From positions 1 through 40,698 of the forward strand of contig CAZBFR010000001.1 of assembly GCA_964491425.1 (NCBI GenBank): a stretch of DNA of 40,698 bases, in the 5' to 3' direction. Position 1 is the first letter of the stretch; every line of letters starts with the position of its first letter. Source of the DNA: CAYFMS01 sp964491425 (GTDB lineage Bacteria; Patescibacteriota; Patescibacteriia; UBA9934). The position numbers and the translations under genes are program-made. The notes beneath the pieces were generated by a model. The model did not search any database and was not told where the DNA came from. It saw only the letters and a list, made by a program, of their open reading frames with translations. This document shows, one piece after another, positions 16,507 through 22,548 of the stretch.

Positions 16507-16526
16507 AAGATTATCTTAAGATTATC
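16506..16526 (-). promoter_or_regulatory. Tandem repeats at the antitoxin start, probable operator
   Basis: TAAGATTATC occurs at 16506-16515 and 16517-16526 (11-bp period). On the minus strand the units read GATAATCTTA, so each could also serve as a -10 (GATAAT). The centre ATCTTAAGAT is itself palindromic. Confidence 0.45.
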
Positions 16527-16536
16527 ATTTATGTGA

Positions 16537-17274
16537 TCACTTACGCAAGAGACAGACGAGGTGTGGACGAAAAAGGCCAAAGGGAAGTTTTGCGAGAAGT
16601 GAGGAGAGGTGATAGGTTGTAGAGCCAAACGAAGTATACGACGGATCCGGGTTTGCAAGAAGAAATTCGACGCGTAGGCCTGCTCGATTCGCAAAACGAC
16701 GGATTGCTCGGCGCGAGTTTGCGCGATAGTAGACGGGAAAGACGTCGTCCGCATCGCGAGCGTAGAGAAGTTTTAGAAGAATGTTTGCGATCCCTTGCGT
16801 CATTAGTCGGCGTAGAATGATAAGAAAACTATTTTTGTTCGGAGTAACAAAGGCGAAGGTTCCGCCGGGTTTAAGAACTCTCGCGATTTCGCGGAGTGTC
16901 ACTTCGGGAGCTTTAACGTGCTCAAAAACCCAAAGTGAAACGACGAGATCGAACCGAGCGTCGGGAAAGGGAAGAAGTTCATCTCTTGAAATCACGACCT
17001 GATTAACGGAAATATTTCCGTCCACTGCCGAGGGATCGAGATCGAGGCCGACGGTTTCCGAAAACACAGAACGAAGTTCATCGATAACGAAATTTCCACG
17101 GCCACACCCGTAGTCGAGCACGACCGCGTTTTTAAGCCCGAGCCCCCCGACTTTGTCGCGAAGGAGGACCATAGAATCGTCCCAAAGAGGATTTTCCTCT
17201 TTAAAACGGCGCTTATATTCGAGCTGTCGGCGTTCTTTTGGGTGGAGGTCTGTGTACTCGGAGATATACGGCAT
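16537..17274 (-). CDS. Class I SAM-dependent methyltransferase (Methyltransf_11-like)
   Basis: 245 residues. Motif I is VVLDYGCGRGNFV, the acidic loop after beta2 is GLDLDPSAV, motif IV is FDLVVSLWVFEHV and post-IV is IARVLKPGGTFAFVTPN. This is the usual layout of small-molecule or sugar/lipid methyltransferases. The C-terminal ~80 residues are basic and hydrophobic and may contact the membrane. ATG 17274 was chosen over longer starts because the beginning MPYISEYTDLHPKER looks family-like and an extended -10 (TGCTATCCT) ends 7 nt upstream. The substrate is unknown; no sugar cluster surrounds it. Confidence 0.85.
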   Translation of the reverse strand: MPYISEYTDLHPKERRQLEYKRRFKEENPLWDDSMVLLRDKVGGLGLKNAVVLDYGCGRGNFVIDELRSVFSETVGLDLDPSAVDGNISVNQVVISRDELLPFPDARFDLVVSLWVFEHVKAPEVTLREIARVLKPGGTFAFVTPNKNSFLIILRRLMTQGIANILLKLLYARDADDVFPVYYRANSRRAIRRFANRAGLRVEFLLANPDPSYTSFGSTTYHLSSLLAKLPFGLFRPHLVCLLRK

Positions 17275-17281
17275 ATCGGGG

Positions 17282-17302
17282 AGGATAGCATTTTGGTATA
17301 CT
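17282..17302. promoter_or_regulatory. Back-to-back extended -10 promoters
   Basis: Minus strand TGCTATCCT (17290-17282) serves the methyltransferase, whose ATG follows after 7 nt. Plus strand TGGTATACT (17294-17302) serves the gene at 17340. Neither has a good -35, as is usual for TGn promoters. Confidence 0.5.
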
Positions 17303-17339
17303 TCTGGATATGGTGCGAGAATTACGTGGAGGGGGAGAA

Positions 17340-17780
17340 GTGCATTTTGACGGGGCAATTAAAAAGCTTCCGGAGAGCGCGGTTCGGCCGATCGAGCTGG
17401 CCGACAAGGGTTTGGATTATGCGGATATTCTTACGGATTTCGGCGGACGCAACGCGGTGTTTCAAGATTTGAGTAGTCGGGAAGAGCAGAATTATCTTGA
17501 GAGGGCACGGTCTGTAGAGGCAACGGAACAGTTGATGGTAAAGCTTCTCGAGGAAGCGTATAGCTCTGCCGATGTGCTCCTCACAATCCCCACGCGTGAA
17601 AAGCTCGAAAATGCCGTTTTACAAAAGGGCCAACTCGAGACCCTGCGAAAACTGAGTGAGCATGAACTCCGAAGATATGCCGAGAAACTTACGGCAATCT
17701 GGGGACAAAAGCAAAAAATTTGGGAACGGGCGGAAAAAGTTGGGAAAAATGAAGAAGAAATTCGACTTGCGGCAAAGTAA
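17340..17780 (+). CDS. Hypothetical protein, charged and mostly helical
   Basis: 146 residues from GTG 17340, preceded by a strong purine SD tract (GGAGGGGGAG) and an extended -10 promoter about 30 nt upstream. No family recognised. The N-terminal third (IKKLPESAVRPIELADKGLDYADIL) seems globular; from about residue 55 on it is Glu/Lys/Leu-rich and probably a long helix or coiled coil. No signal peptide or membrane segment, so it is likely cytoplasmic. It ends 43 bp before the convergent amidohydrolase gene. Confidence 0.6.
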   Translation: MHFDGAIKKLPESAVRPIELADKGLDYADILTDFGGRNAVFQDLSSREEQNYLERARSVEATEQLMVKLLEEAYSSADVLLTIPTREKLENAVLQKGQLETLRKLSEHELRRYAEKLTAIWGQKQKIWERAEKVGKNEEEIRLAAK

Positions 17781-17823
17781 GACGAGGGAACCTTTCGATT
17801 CCCCCGTTCACGGGCGACGTTTA

Positions 17824-18546
17824 TCACCGAATGCTACTGTACGCGGACTGGAGCATGCCCTGGAGGGCGATAGCGATGTTCACGGCGAGCTGTTCACGCC
17901 GAACGGGATCGTTTCGAAGCGACGCATGGATTTCGAGCTGGACCGCGTCGAGTCCGGCCTCCCCGTACTTGTACCCGAACGAGCGGACGATGTACCCGCC
18001 ATGTAGCCCGCACCTCACGCCGCGTGCCGCATCTGGCGAGTAGACGAGCGTGTAGTCGAGCTTTAGTGACGCCGCTAGCAGGCGGTCGAGATGACCTGGT
18101 GCAGCGCGTCCCTCATCCGTTCCGAGGATGAGTTGCGGTTCCGGGGGCTCTATCGTAAGTTCGTCGGCAAGGCCGTGGATATCGAGCAGGAACGCGAACC
18201 CGTGTTTACGGATCGTGCGTTCGATCTGGGCGGAGAGAACTCCGTGGTACTCGCGCCAGCTCCCTTCGAACCCTTCGACCCATGCTTGCGGGCCTGGTTT
18301 TCGATTCGGGTCAGCGTGCCGTCGATCAAGGGCGAATCCAACAAACGTCGGTCTAATCTCTCGTTTGTGAAGCTCTGCTATGATCGAGAACGAGAGGTCG
18401 CGCGTGTGGTCGTCGAGTCCGGTGCCCCCTCGCGCGATCCGTTTTGCGACATACGCAAGGATCGGCGCATTGTCGAATCTCTCCGTCCCGTCGTGCGGAA
18501 CGGACAGGATAATCGGACTTGAGCCCTCTGTCAGTACGGTGTGCAT
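17824..18546 (-). CDS. N-formylglutamate amidohydrolase-family protein
   Basis: Probable zinc-dependent amidohydrolase of the FGase family (PF05013), which removes formyl groups or cleaves related amides. 240 residues with LSVPHDG (14-20), DDHTRD (45-50), LLDIHGLAD (D122, H124), LHGGYIVRSFG (about 181-191) and VQLEIHASLR (E205). These match metal-binding and catalytic positions of the family. The ATG has an ideal SD (GGAGG, 6 nt away). Codon use differs from neighbours: five of the seven glutamine codons are CAG, and GC-ending codons prevail, suggesting recent acquisition. No histidine-degradation genes lie nearby, so the substrate may be a different N-acyl amino acid or peptide. Confidence 0.8.
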   Translation of the reverse strand: MHTVLTEGSSPIILSVPHDGTERFDNAPILAYVAKRIARGGTGLDDHTRDLSFSIIAELHKREIRPTFVGFALDRRHADPNRKPGPQAWVEGFEGSWREYHGVLSAQIERTIRKHGFAFLLDIHGLADELTIEPPEPQLILGTDEGRAAPGHLDRLLAASLKLDYTLVYSPDAARGVRCGLHGGYIVRSFGYKYGEAGLDAVQLEIHASLRNDPVRREQLAVNIAIALQGMLQSAYSSIR

Positions 18547-18589
18547 TCAATCCTCCAAAATGCTAAAAAACCTTAGCAGAAGGCGGGGA

Positions 18590-19075
18590 TTAGTTCAACT
18601 CGGCAATATAAGGCGCCAGCGCCTCGTCGTTTGTTAAAAAGTATTCCGCCATAATTTCACATTGCTCCTCGATATCGTATTCCCGAAAGATTTTCGTCTC
18701 GTCAAAATGTACCGAATAGGCATTCCGTTCGGTTAGTGTTTCTAAAAGCGCCCTTGGAATATAGCCGGGACCAAAATTCTGATACTGCCAAATATGGCAA
18801 CCTTCATGTACTAGGAGCGCTTGCTGTTTCTTTGTATCCGCCACCCACTTCCTCGGAAATGTAATCGTATTTCCAATCGTGAGGCCAGGGTAAATAATCA
18901 TTGGAAGTCCGCCGTGCTTAATTCGCACTTTGTCATAGTTAACGCTCTCGCCATACAGGCTTTCCAAAATCGTCCGTTCACCATCTGTTAATGTTCGTCG
19001 ATTAATTAACATCGGCACGAAAATGACCGAAAATAATGTGCACCCCGTAATTAAAACAACGATAACTTTACGCAT
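18590..19075 (-). CDS. Membrane-anchored HExxH putative metallopeptidase
   Basis: 161 residues. The N-terminal ~22 residues form a signal or anchor helix. The core contains LLVHEGCHIWQYQNFG, an HExxH zinc site in which the residues between are Gly-Cys. A later EEQCEIMAEYF helix could give the third, glutamate ligand. The phrase resembles the DUF4157/eCIS-core type (vHE..H..Q), but the rest is not recognised. The ITGC near residue 12 looks like a lipobox, but the preceding region is too short to call it a lipoprotein. An extended -10 (TGCTACGAT, 19098-19090) lies 14 nt before the start. Confidence 0.55.
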   Translation of the reverse strand: MRKVIVVLITGCTLFSVIFVPMLINRRTLTDGERTILESLYGESVNYDKVRIKHGGLPMIIYPGLTIGNTITFPRKWVADTKKQQALLVHEGCHIWQYQNFGPGYIPRALLETLTERNAYSVHFDETKIFREYDIEEQCEIMAEYFLTNDEALAPYIAELN

Positions 19076-19089
19076 AATTAATTGGGTTT

Positions 19090-19098
19090 ATCGTAGCA
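19090..19098 (-). promoter_or_regulatory. Extended -10 promoter of the HExxH protein gene
   Basis: Minus strand TGCTACGAT, followed by 14 nt and the ATG at 19075. No convincing -35. Confidence 0.4.
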
Positions 19099-19117
19099 CA
19101 ATCCATCTAATATAAAC

Positions 19118-19141
19118 AAAAATCCCGCCGGTAGGGCGGGG
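19118..19141 (-). terminator. Terminator of the small acidic protein gene
   Basis: CCCGCC (19124-19129) and GGCGGG (19135-19140) pair around a 5-nt loop. On the minus strand ATTTTTG follows. It lies 11 bp after the stop at 19152. Confidence 0.75.
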
Positions 19142-19151
19142 TTTCGTGAAA

Positions 19152-19283
19152 CTATTCTGCTGTTTCTTCCGCAGGAGCTTCTGGAGCGGTCTCTGGAGTT
19201 GCCTCTGGAGCCATTTCCGTCGTTTCTGGCGCTGGCACTGTTGCCGCGTCATCCGCTACTGGCGTTGTTTGATCATCGTTCAT
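19152..19283 (-). CDS. Small acidic Pro/Glu/Thr/Ala-rich protein
   Basis: 43 residues from ATG 19283 (MNDDQTTPVADDAATV..., ending APAEETAE), low complexity and strongly acidic, with repeated TPE/APE units. Such disordered acidic peptides are common in Parcubacteria-type genomes, but none has a known function. Coding is supported by biased composition and a strong terminator directly after the stop. It could also be a non-translated RNA region. The ATG 19283 is preferred over an upstream start, whose extra residues look like an out-of-character prefix. Confidence 0.5.
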   Translation of the reverse strand: MNDDQTTPVADDAATVPAPETTEMAPEATPETAPEAPAEETAE

Positions 19284-19391
19284 AGTGATGAGATTGTGGC
19301 GCGCCTTAGTTGGCGATAAACCGAGAGTCAAGCGTAACACGGATACGGCAAATGACCTAATTTAAACGATTAGGCAATGATATTGACCTTT

Positions 19392-19424
19392 TAAACAAAA
19401 ATCTCTGCGGTTTAAGCAGGGATT
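19392..19424 (-). terminator. Probable terminator of the membrane protein gene; copy of a repeated element
   Basis: ATCTCTGC (19401-19408) and GCAGGGAT (19416-19423) form an 8-bp stem, with one mismatch when read as minus-strand RNA. TTTTTG follows on that strand. About 32 nt here are nearly identical to 21245-21276. Confidence 0.55.
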
Positions 19425-19442
19425 ATTGTTGAAGCTTTTTGG

Positions 19443-20288
19443 TTACCGAGTTAAGACCGGTCCAATGACCGATACTAACGGCACCGTAAGCTCGACGGAC
19501 GAGGTTTCAACAATCAATTCATTTTCATTAACCGCGAGAACTTTCGAAACAATTCGTTTGTCGTCAGACGTTTTTGAAATGACATACTCTCCGGGTTCAA
19601 ACGTCCTATCCGTTTTGTCGACGATAACTGATTGGCCCTCGATTAAGTCCGGCACAAAGGCGTTTGTTGCAATGATAAACGGTTCCGCGACAATGACCCG
19701 CACCCCAACGATGACCGCGATAAGGATCGCGATGTAACTTATCGTGAAAGCGAGGCCAAGAAAGAATCGCTTAAGTACGGTCGACGTACGGTAATGCGCA
19801 AACGCGATACCAAATCCTGGAAGGAAGACGCTCACGAGTAGCCGAATATGGTCTGGAACGCCTTTGAGCGAACGGATCGTATATGCTACCGCAATTCCAT
19901 AAGTCGTAGCGCCAAGCGAGAGTAGCAGATCGAAGTAATCGAAGGGAGTAAAGTAGATCGTTCCGACGAAAATCAACGTAATTGAAAGGAGAGTTAGTAC
20001 GAAGTTTCGAAGTCGTGGCAGTTCTTTCGATCGAGCGGACGCGTAGGTATGGGTTAGCTCCTCCGTTCGAAGGGTTGTCCATCCCGCGATATAGCTCGCA
20101 AACACGAGTCCCGCGCAAATGACCATAATAAAGTCAGTCGTAATCGGATGGGTAGATAGACTAAAGATAATGAAGAGGACAGTAAGTCCGATCAAGAGCG
20201 TATTAAGACTCGCGCGGTAGGCGATATTAAAGAGTGCCTGTTCTCGTTCATCGGCCGGTACGGTAAGAAACCAAAAGAAATTTTTCAT
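19443..20288 (-). CDS. Membrane protein with a degenerate signal-peptidase-like C-terminal domain
   Basis: 281 residues. Residues 1-80 resemble the DUF2178-type membrane domain (DEREQALFNIAYRASL, two helices) often paired with small XRE regulators. Further helices follow, with a TM2-like LPGFG turn at 156-160. The end (about 200-281) aligns with the S26 signal peptidase core: ATNAFVPDLIEGQSVIVDK corresponds to the SxSMxPTL..GD..LVDK box and KRIVSKVLAV to the lysine box. The catalytic Ser position is Ala210 and the catalytic Lys position is Ser248, so proteolysis is unlikely. It may bind exported segments or act as a regulator. Gap of 2 bp to the XRE gene; same operon. Confidence 0.65.
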   Translation of the reverse strand: MKNFFWFLTVPADEREQALFNIAYRASLNTLLIGLTVLFIIFSLSTHPITTDFIMVICAGLVFASYIAGWTTLRTEELTHTYASARSKELPRLRNFVLTLLSITLIFVGTIYFTPFDYFDLLLSLGATTYGIAVAYTIRSLKGVPDHIRLLVSVFLPGFGIAFAHYRTSTVLKRFFLGLAFTISYIAILIAVIVGVRVIVAEPFIIATNAFVPDLIEGQSVIVDKTDRTFEPGEYVISKTSDDKRIVSKVLAVNENELIVETSSVELTVPLVSVIGPVLTR

Positions 20289-20290
20289 AG

Positions 20291-20488
20291 TTAAGTAAGA
20301 CTAAATAGATCCTCGACGCGGACTTTAAACAGTTTCGCGCAATGAAACGCGAGAGGGAGGGAGGGGAGGTATTTGCCCTGCTCGATTGCATTAATCGTTT
20401 GGCGAGTCACCCCGAGCTTCTCCGCTAGCTGTTCTTGGGTCATTCCGGCCTTAAGCCGAAATTCCTTTAGATGTGCGTTAATTGGCAT
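20291..20488 (-). CDS. XRE-family HTH transcriptional regulator
   Basis: 65 residues, one helix-turn-helix domain (KEFRLKAGMTQEQLAEKLGVTRQTINAIEQGKYLPS), seen in short segments such as MTQEQLAEKLGV and RQTINAIEQG, followed by a short tail (KVRVEDLFSL). It belongs to the small YozG/YgzD-like group that commonly sits before a DUF2178-type membrane protein, as here. ATG 20488 was chosen because an upstream frame start (20530) lies before the -10. Two GTAAA-N6-TTTAC palindromes, one in the promoter spacer and one just past the -10, indicate autorepression. Confidence 0.9.
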   Translation of the reverse strand: MPINAHLKEFRLKAGMTQEQLAEKLGVTRQTINAIEQGKYLPSLPLAFHCAKLFKVRVEDLFSLT

Positions 20489-20496
20489 TTGGGTAT

Positions 20497-20547
20497 GTAA
20501 AACATTATTTACATTTTGAGAGTAAAACATCTTTTACATTCTGTCAA
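20497..20547 (-). promoter_or_regulatory. Autoregulated promoter with two tandem palindromic operators
   Basis: Minus strand -35 TTGACA (20547-20542), 17-bp spacer, -10 TACTCT (20524-20519). Operators GTAAA-N6-TTTAC lie at 20522-20537 (inside the spacer) and 20497-20512 (after the -10); the two are 25 bp apart. The N6 differs only at two positions. Confidence 0.7.
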
Positions 20548-20598
20548 GGCCTGGCAGTTGGATTCATCTTTCGCATACGAGGTGGACTAAACATTGGT

Positions 20599-20627
20599 TT
20601 GACAATTTAGGCGGATTTTGCTAATTT
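20599..20627 (+). promoter_or_regulatory. Promoter TTGACA-N17-TAATTT of the orphan gene at 20664
   Basis: TTGACA (20599-20604) and TAATTT (20622-20627) with a 17-bp spacer ending in GC. The same hexamers, spacing and GC-TAATTT junction occur at 30843-30871 ahead of the other large GC-rich orphan gene. Confidence 0.6.
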
Positions 20628-20663
20628 TTTATCGTTCCATTCACCTCGAGACAGGAGAGAGTC

Positions 20664-21170
20664 ATGACCGAATCTTTGACCGGTGAAAGCATTTGGAATG
20701 CACTGAAAGGGGAGCCGGGATTTCTCAGCCAGGTTCCCGAATCCGCGCACCAGAGCTGGAAAGAGCTCTGCCTGGCAGCTGGGCCTGTCATCGGACCGTA
20801 CGCAGACCTCCTGCTTACGGCAAGTAGCCTCATCTCCACCAAGCTCGCGGTTCTGCGGATGATGGTGGAGGGACGGTGGATGCAGAAGATCCTCTCGGCC
20901 CATCCGGACGATGCCTTCGCTGGCGGAAAGGAGGTCATGGTCGAGATGGCGGGCGGCTTGCTTGAGGAGCTTGTCGAACAGCTCGCCAACGCCGTCGGAG
21001 ATGATCCCGACAAGTGGATCGCTGCGCTCGGTGTCACGGATGAGCAGCTCCTCATGGATCCCAAGGGAGGACGGCTCACGCTCGATACTGCCATCAGGTG
21101 GCGTGCGGGCGGCTTCACCATCGGTGATCTCGCGACCACCCAGCCGAGTGCCTTCTTCCGCAACGACTAG
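20664..21170 (+). CDS. Hypothetical protein, GC-rich orphan with strong SD
   Basis: 168 residues, no family recognised. It is predicted soluble and mainly helical with a hydrophobic core (GPVIGPYADLLLTASSL) and an acidic mid-section (GGLLEELVEQLANAVGDDPDKW). The SD AGGAGAG is close to ideal. All six glutamine codons are CAG and CTG is frequent for leucine, unlike the CAA and CTT/CTC preference of surrounding genes, which suggests foreign origin. The gene is a self-contained unit with its own promoter and a strong terminator at 21214. A shared promoter type links it with the gene at 30925. Confidence 0.7.
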   Translation: MTESLTGESIWNALKGEPGFLSQVPESAHQSWKELCLAAGPVIGPYADLLLTASSLISTKLAVLRMMVEGRWMQKILSAHPDDAFAGGKEVMVEMAGGLLEELVEQLANAVGDDPDKWIAALGVTDEQLLMDPKGGRLTLDTAIRWRAGGFTIGDLATTQPSAFFRND

Positions 21171-21213
21171 CTCGCGCATCGATCGGCGCGTTCCGAGAAC
21201 GTTCAATCGTTCC

Positions 21214-21246
21214 AAGGAGCGTAGCCCGTCGGTGCGCTCTTTGTTT
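21214..21246 (+). terminator. Terminator of the gene at 20664
   Basis: AAGGAGCG (21214-21221) pairs with CGCTCTTT (21235-21242) over 8 bp with one wobble. GTTTT follows. Confidence 0.7.
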
Positions 21247-21277
21247 TAAACAAAAATCCCTGCCGTTTAAGCAGAGA
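21245..21277 (-). terminator. Minus-strand terminator-like hairpin, second copy of the 32-nt element
   Basis: Minus strand TCTCTGC and GCAGGGA form a 7-bp stem with one wobble, followed by TTTTTG. It lies about 120 bp past the stop of the nitrilase-family gene and may end that transcript. The unit is nearly identical to 19392-19423. Confidence 0.55.
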
Positions 21278-21397
21278 CATTTGTGGCAGGGCGCCACGGT
21301 CTTGAACTCAGTTGTTCGGGAGGTTTTGGAAGATTTGCCAGATATGAATGCAGGGACTCCGGTCTGATATCGCGACCTCTCAAAGCTTCAAGCGCAA

Positions 21398-22204
21398 TCA
21401 CTGCAGATTAGCGGCGTAAATCTTCGATGAATCATGTAATGTAGACGTGTCGATCTCCTGAATCAGCACGCATTCACGACGATGGGTCGCTTTTTTCATT
21501 ACTCCAAACACCGGCATGACAACATGGGAATGACCAATCAGCGTATCAACGGAACCATCCGGATTTCTCATGACGCCAGCTGCATTGCAATATATCATTG
21601 CAGCATTTGCCTCAACGGCACGAGTCAAGCAAAGAGCGTCAAGTAATTGCTCTTCAGAGCAAGGGTTGCAATCAGCCATTCTTTCAGCGATTTCACGATA
21701 CCAGTAACTCGGACAATAAATGATCTCGACTCCTTGGGCCTTAAGTCGTTCGAAGATTTCGGGGAATAGCATATCCCAACAAATAACAATGCCGGCGCGC
21801 CCGTACGTCGTATCAAAGACCAGTGCCTCGATGCCGGGATGCAAAAATTTGTATTCCGATGGATAGAGATGATTTTTGCGGTACTCACCGAGTGCCTCTC
21901 CCTGTGCATTGATGTAATAACTAGTATTGAAGTTGCCATCTGGTCGAGCCTCCATGGACGAGCCGGTGACGATATCTATGCTGTACTTCTTTGCTAACAC
22001 TGCGAACATGTCACGATTTTTATGTTCTCGATCAAGCCTCGTAAGATCTCCAAAGATGGAACCGGTGATGCAATCCTCTGGAAATACGACAACTTGCGCA
22101 CCGCGCTTTTTAGCTCGCTTCACAAATCCTTCGATGCGTTGGAAGTTTTTCTCGCGATCGAGATGTGTAATTCTGAACTGGACAACTGCTATTTTGATTT
22201 TCAT
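21398..22204 (-). CDS. Carbon-nitrogen hydrolase (nitrilase superfamily)
   Basis: Hydrolyses a C-N bond in an amide, nitrile or carbamoyl compound. The 268 residues show the superfamily triad: E43 in VVFPEDC, K110 in YRKNHLYP and the nucleophile C142 in IVICWDMLFPE. Subfamily is uncertain; the YRK-x-HLYP segment recalls aliphatic amidases and N-carbamoyl-type enzymes. ATG 22204 is chosen because the protein then starts directly at the first beta strand (MKIKIAVVQF). An upstream frame to 22279 runs through a terminator-like hairpin and is less likely. The leader contains paired elements that could be a regulatory RNA. Codon use is less CTT/GCG-biased than in neighbours. Confidence 0.88.
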   Translation of the reverse strand: MKIKIAVVQFRITHLDREKNFQRIEGFVKRAKKRGAQVVVFPEDCITGSIFGDLTRLDREHKNRDMFAVLAKKYSIDIVTGSSMEARPDGNFNTSYYINAQGEALGEYRKNHLYPSEYKFLHPGIEALVFDTTYGRAGIVICWDMLFPEIFERLKAQGVEIIYCPSYWYREIAERMADCNPCSEEQLLDALCLTRAVEANAAMIYCNAAGVMRNPDGSVDTLIGHSHVVMPVFGVMKKATHRRECVLIQEIDTSTLHDSSKIYAANLQ

Positions 22205-22224
22205 ATTGAATGATGATGAATAAA

Positions 22225-22327
22225 CGAAAACCGTCCGCATACAGCGAGACGGTTTTCGACGGAGAAGATGTGAATACAAACCACTCCGTCATCACGGGGC
22301 CTGTTTCGGTGGATTGTAGGTGGTTTG
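22225..22327 (-). promoter_or_regulatory. Structured leader of the nitrilase-family gene, possible attenuator or riboswitch
   Basis: Read on the minus strand, CAAACCAC and GTGGTTTG (22327-22320 and 22284-22277) close a domain that contains a small CCGT-GATG-ACGG hairpin. It is followed by a perfect 11-bp stem (CGAAAACCGTC at 22225-22235 with GACGGTTTTCG at 22248-22258) running into TTTTCGTTT. This order, aptamer-like fold then terminator-like hairpin then start codon, suits transcription attenuation. I do not recognise a known riboswitch class. Confidence 0.35.
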
Positions 22328-22410
22328 CGTCATCATATTTATCTTTAGATGCGATCACCGAGCAACTCTCAAGTGAGTCGTCTCGTTTAATGGGGATTCT
22401 AGCATCCTAT

Positions 22411-22530
22411 TGAAAAGCCGCCACCTTTCGATGACGGGTTTTCAGCAGTCGCTTTGATGGGATTCCGGTCGTCCGGAATGCGTCCGATTCCCCAGGGAAA
22501 ACGGTCGCCAGCACCAAAGCGGCTCTTGGC
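22411..22530. ncRNA. Candidate structured RNA, strand undecided
   Basis: AGCCGC (22416-22421) pairs with GCGGCT (22519-22524), TTT (22426-22428) with AAA (22516-22518), GATGAC (22430-22435) with GTCGCC (22504-22509) with one mismatch, and GTTTTC (22438-22443) with GAAAAC (22497-22502). At the tip, ATTCCGG-TCGT-CCGGAAT (22462-22479) is a perfect 7-bp hairpin. Such nesting over 110 nt is unlikely by chance. It may be a small RNA or an elaborate 3' structure of the GNAT gene. It does not match SRP, tmRNA or RNase P cores that I know. Confidence 0.35.
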
Positions 22531-22548
22531 AGGGGCTAATACACGAAG

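Larger units (their letters stand above)
22205..22548. other. 344-bp gene-free stretch with several RNA-like secondary structures
   Basis: No convincing coding region on either strand. Moving from left to right it holds a terminator-like hairpin (22225-22258), an 8-bp closed element (22277-22327), an A/T-rich stretch that could be a minus-strand promoter (ATAAAT preceded by TTGCTC at 17 bp, about 22340-22370), and a ~110-nt rod-like structure (22416-22524). Confidence 0.6.

Noticed and set aside
17781..17823. Possible terminator (GGGAA/TTCCC) between convergent genes
   Set aside because: Stem of only 5 bp and no T-tract on either strand.
20607..21215. Minus-strand frames of 202 and 180 residues opposite the orphan gene at 20664
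   Set aside because: No SD and no promoter, whereas the plus-strand gene has both plus a terminator.
22110..22413. Small frames (82 and 67 residues) crossing the nitrilase leader
   Set aside because: They run through the terminator-like hairpin, lack start signals and have no recognisable composition.
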